From NCBI GenBank assembly GCA_017553245.1, contig JAFZMT010000018.1, positions 1-5,857 on the forward strand: a stretch of 5,857 nucleotides of DNA. The letters run 5' to 3'. Numbering within the stretch: the stretch's first letter is position 1; the number at the start of each line of letters is the position of its first letter. The notes beneath the pieces are model-generated. The model did not search any database. It was given only the letters and a program-made list of their open reading frames with translations, and had not been told where the DNA came from. Both the position numbers and the translations under genes were made by a program. The DNA comes from Methanomicrobium sp. (GTDB lineage: Archaea; Halobacteriota; Methanomicrobia; Methanomicrobiales; Methanomicrobiaceae). Positions 5,454 to 5,857 of this stretch are shown piece after piece.

Positions 5454-5857
5454 ATGAAGTTAAGCCGTTCATATATCTCTTATAAAGAATCATCCCGCAC
5501 GGATGACGGTACATCCCGGGGATTGCTTTGCAGTTCCGCAGGTGCCGCGAGAGCCTCCTCAAAAATATCCAAAGCAATCTTTCTCTCGGGCATACTGATT
5601 ATCTTATTACTCATGTTTGCCGTTGCACCCGTTTCTGCCGACGGCGATAACTCAACGGAACCGTCACCTGCATCTACGGAAGTAACATCTACCCCTACAC
5701 CGACTCCTACACCGACGCCTACGGAAACCGAAACTCCGACTGCGACCGAAACGGCGACCCCGACTGCCACACCTACGGAAACGGCAACAGCAACACCGAC
5801 TACGACAGCTACCGCGACCCCGACTACTACAGCTACCGCAACAGCGACGGCGACAAC
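5454..5857 (+). CDS. Secreted or cell-surface protein with Thr-rich repeat stalk, 3' end outside window
   Basis: The frame is open from ATG 5454 to the window end (134 complete codons, no stop). Residues 1-40 are polar and Ser/Arg/Lys-rich, residues about 41-58 are strongly hydrophobic (AIFLSGILIILLLMFAVA), and APVSA at 58-62 followed by Asp is a good signal peptidase I site. Mature residues 63-78 are acidic and Ser/Thr-rich; from 79 every second residue is Thr (X-T with X = Pro, Glu, Ala or Thr). Such stretches are commonly O-glycosylated stalks or spacers between domains of archaeal surface proteins. The n-region is long for a signal peptide, so a later start is possible, but no in-frame ATG precedes the hydrophobic core. 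The downstream domains are unseen, so the function is unknown. It is divergent from the HdeD-like gene. Confidence 0.72.
   Translation, partial: MKLSRSYISYKESSRTDDGTSRGLLCSSAGAARASSKISKAIFLSGILIILLLMFAVAPVSADGDNSTEPSPASTEVTSTPTPTPTPTPTETETPTATETATPTATPTETATATPTTTATATPTTTATATATAT
5688..5857 (+). repeat. 28 consecutive X-Thr dipeptide codon pairs
   Basis: A degenerate 6-base period: every second codon is Thr (ACN), alternating with Pro, Glu, Ala or Thr. It begins Pro-rich (five PT in a row) and becomes Ala-rich towards the window edge, where it is still continuing. The four Thr codons are mixed, so selection on the peptide, or old repeat decay, is more likely than very recent slippage. The Val/Gly-rich open frame on the opposite strand is only its complement. 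Confidence 0.9.

Noticed and set aside
5480..5770. Minus-strand 96-residue Val/Gly-rich open frame
   Set aside because: Val-Gly alternation is just the complement of the Thr-rich codon repeat on the + strand.
5613..5857. ATG 5613 as the start of the surface protein
   Set aside because: It would cut off most of the hydrophobic signal core that runs in frame from about residue 41.

Overview
The window looks like a chromosomal segment from a euryarchaeon, most likely a methanogen of the Methanomicrobia/Methanomicrobiales kind. The grounds are a winged-helix regulator fused to a V4R domain, TATA-like promoter elements instead of -35/-10 boxes, moderately GC-rich genes separated by sharply AT-rich spacers with T-tract ends, and a Thr/Pro-rich secreted surface protein. 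The lineage is inferred, since no rRNA or other marker gene is present.

Left part (1-3252, + strand): a compact aromatic amino acid operon for the last steps of the shikimate pathway. It holds the 3' end of aroA (EPSP synthase), an aroK-aroE fusion (bacterial-type P-loop shikimate kinase joined to shikimate dehydrogenase) and aroC (chorismate synthase). Together they would convert 3-dehydroshikimate to shikimate (AroE module), shikimate-3-phosphate (AroK module), EPSP (AroA) and chorismate (AroC). The fusion has no ATG, GTG or TTG start that keeps its Walker A loop. The best start is an isoleucine codon (ATC 574 or ATT 571) just after a strong AGGAGG, overlapping the end of aroA. Two of these enzymes carry low-complexity inserts built from short tandem DNA repeats: the AroK-AroE linker and a Ser-rich loop in AroC.

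Middle (3253-4415): an AT-rich spacer of about 355 bases with palindromes, TATA-like elements and a strong ribosome binding site, then a 268-residue HTH-V4R regulator whose V4R domain keeps a complete Cys/Glu/Cys/Cys metal-site pattern. Its ligand is unknown.

Right part (4416-5857): an AT-rich convergent spacer with T-tracts and a 12-bp triple repeat, then on the minus strand a six-helix membrane protein of the HdeD/DUF308 family. A divergent promoter region follows, then the start of a secreted or surface protein with 28 consecutive X-Thr dipeptides that runs off the window. Its TATA-like box lies about 26 bases before the ATG, suggesting a leaderless transcript.

The most useful leads are the non-AUG start (or possible frameshift joining AroA to AroK-AroE), the fused bacterial-type kinase in a probable archaeon, the Ser-rich insertion in AroC, the ATAATC/GATTAT dyads shared by the spacers before the V4R regulator and the HdeD-like gene, and the V4R sensor itself. 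I did not find a clear unknown defence system or mobile element.
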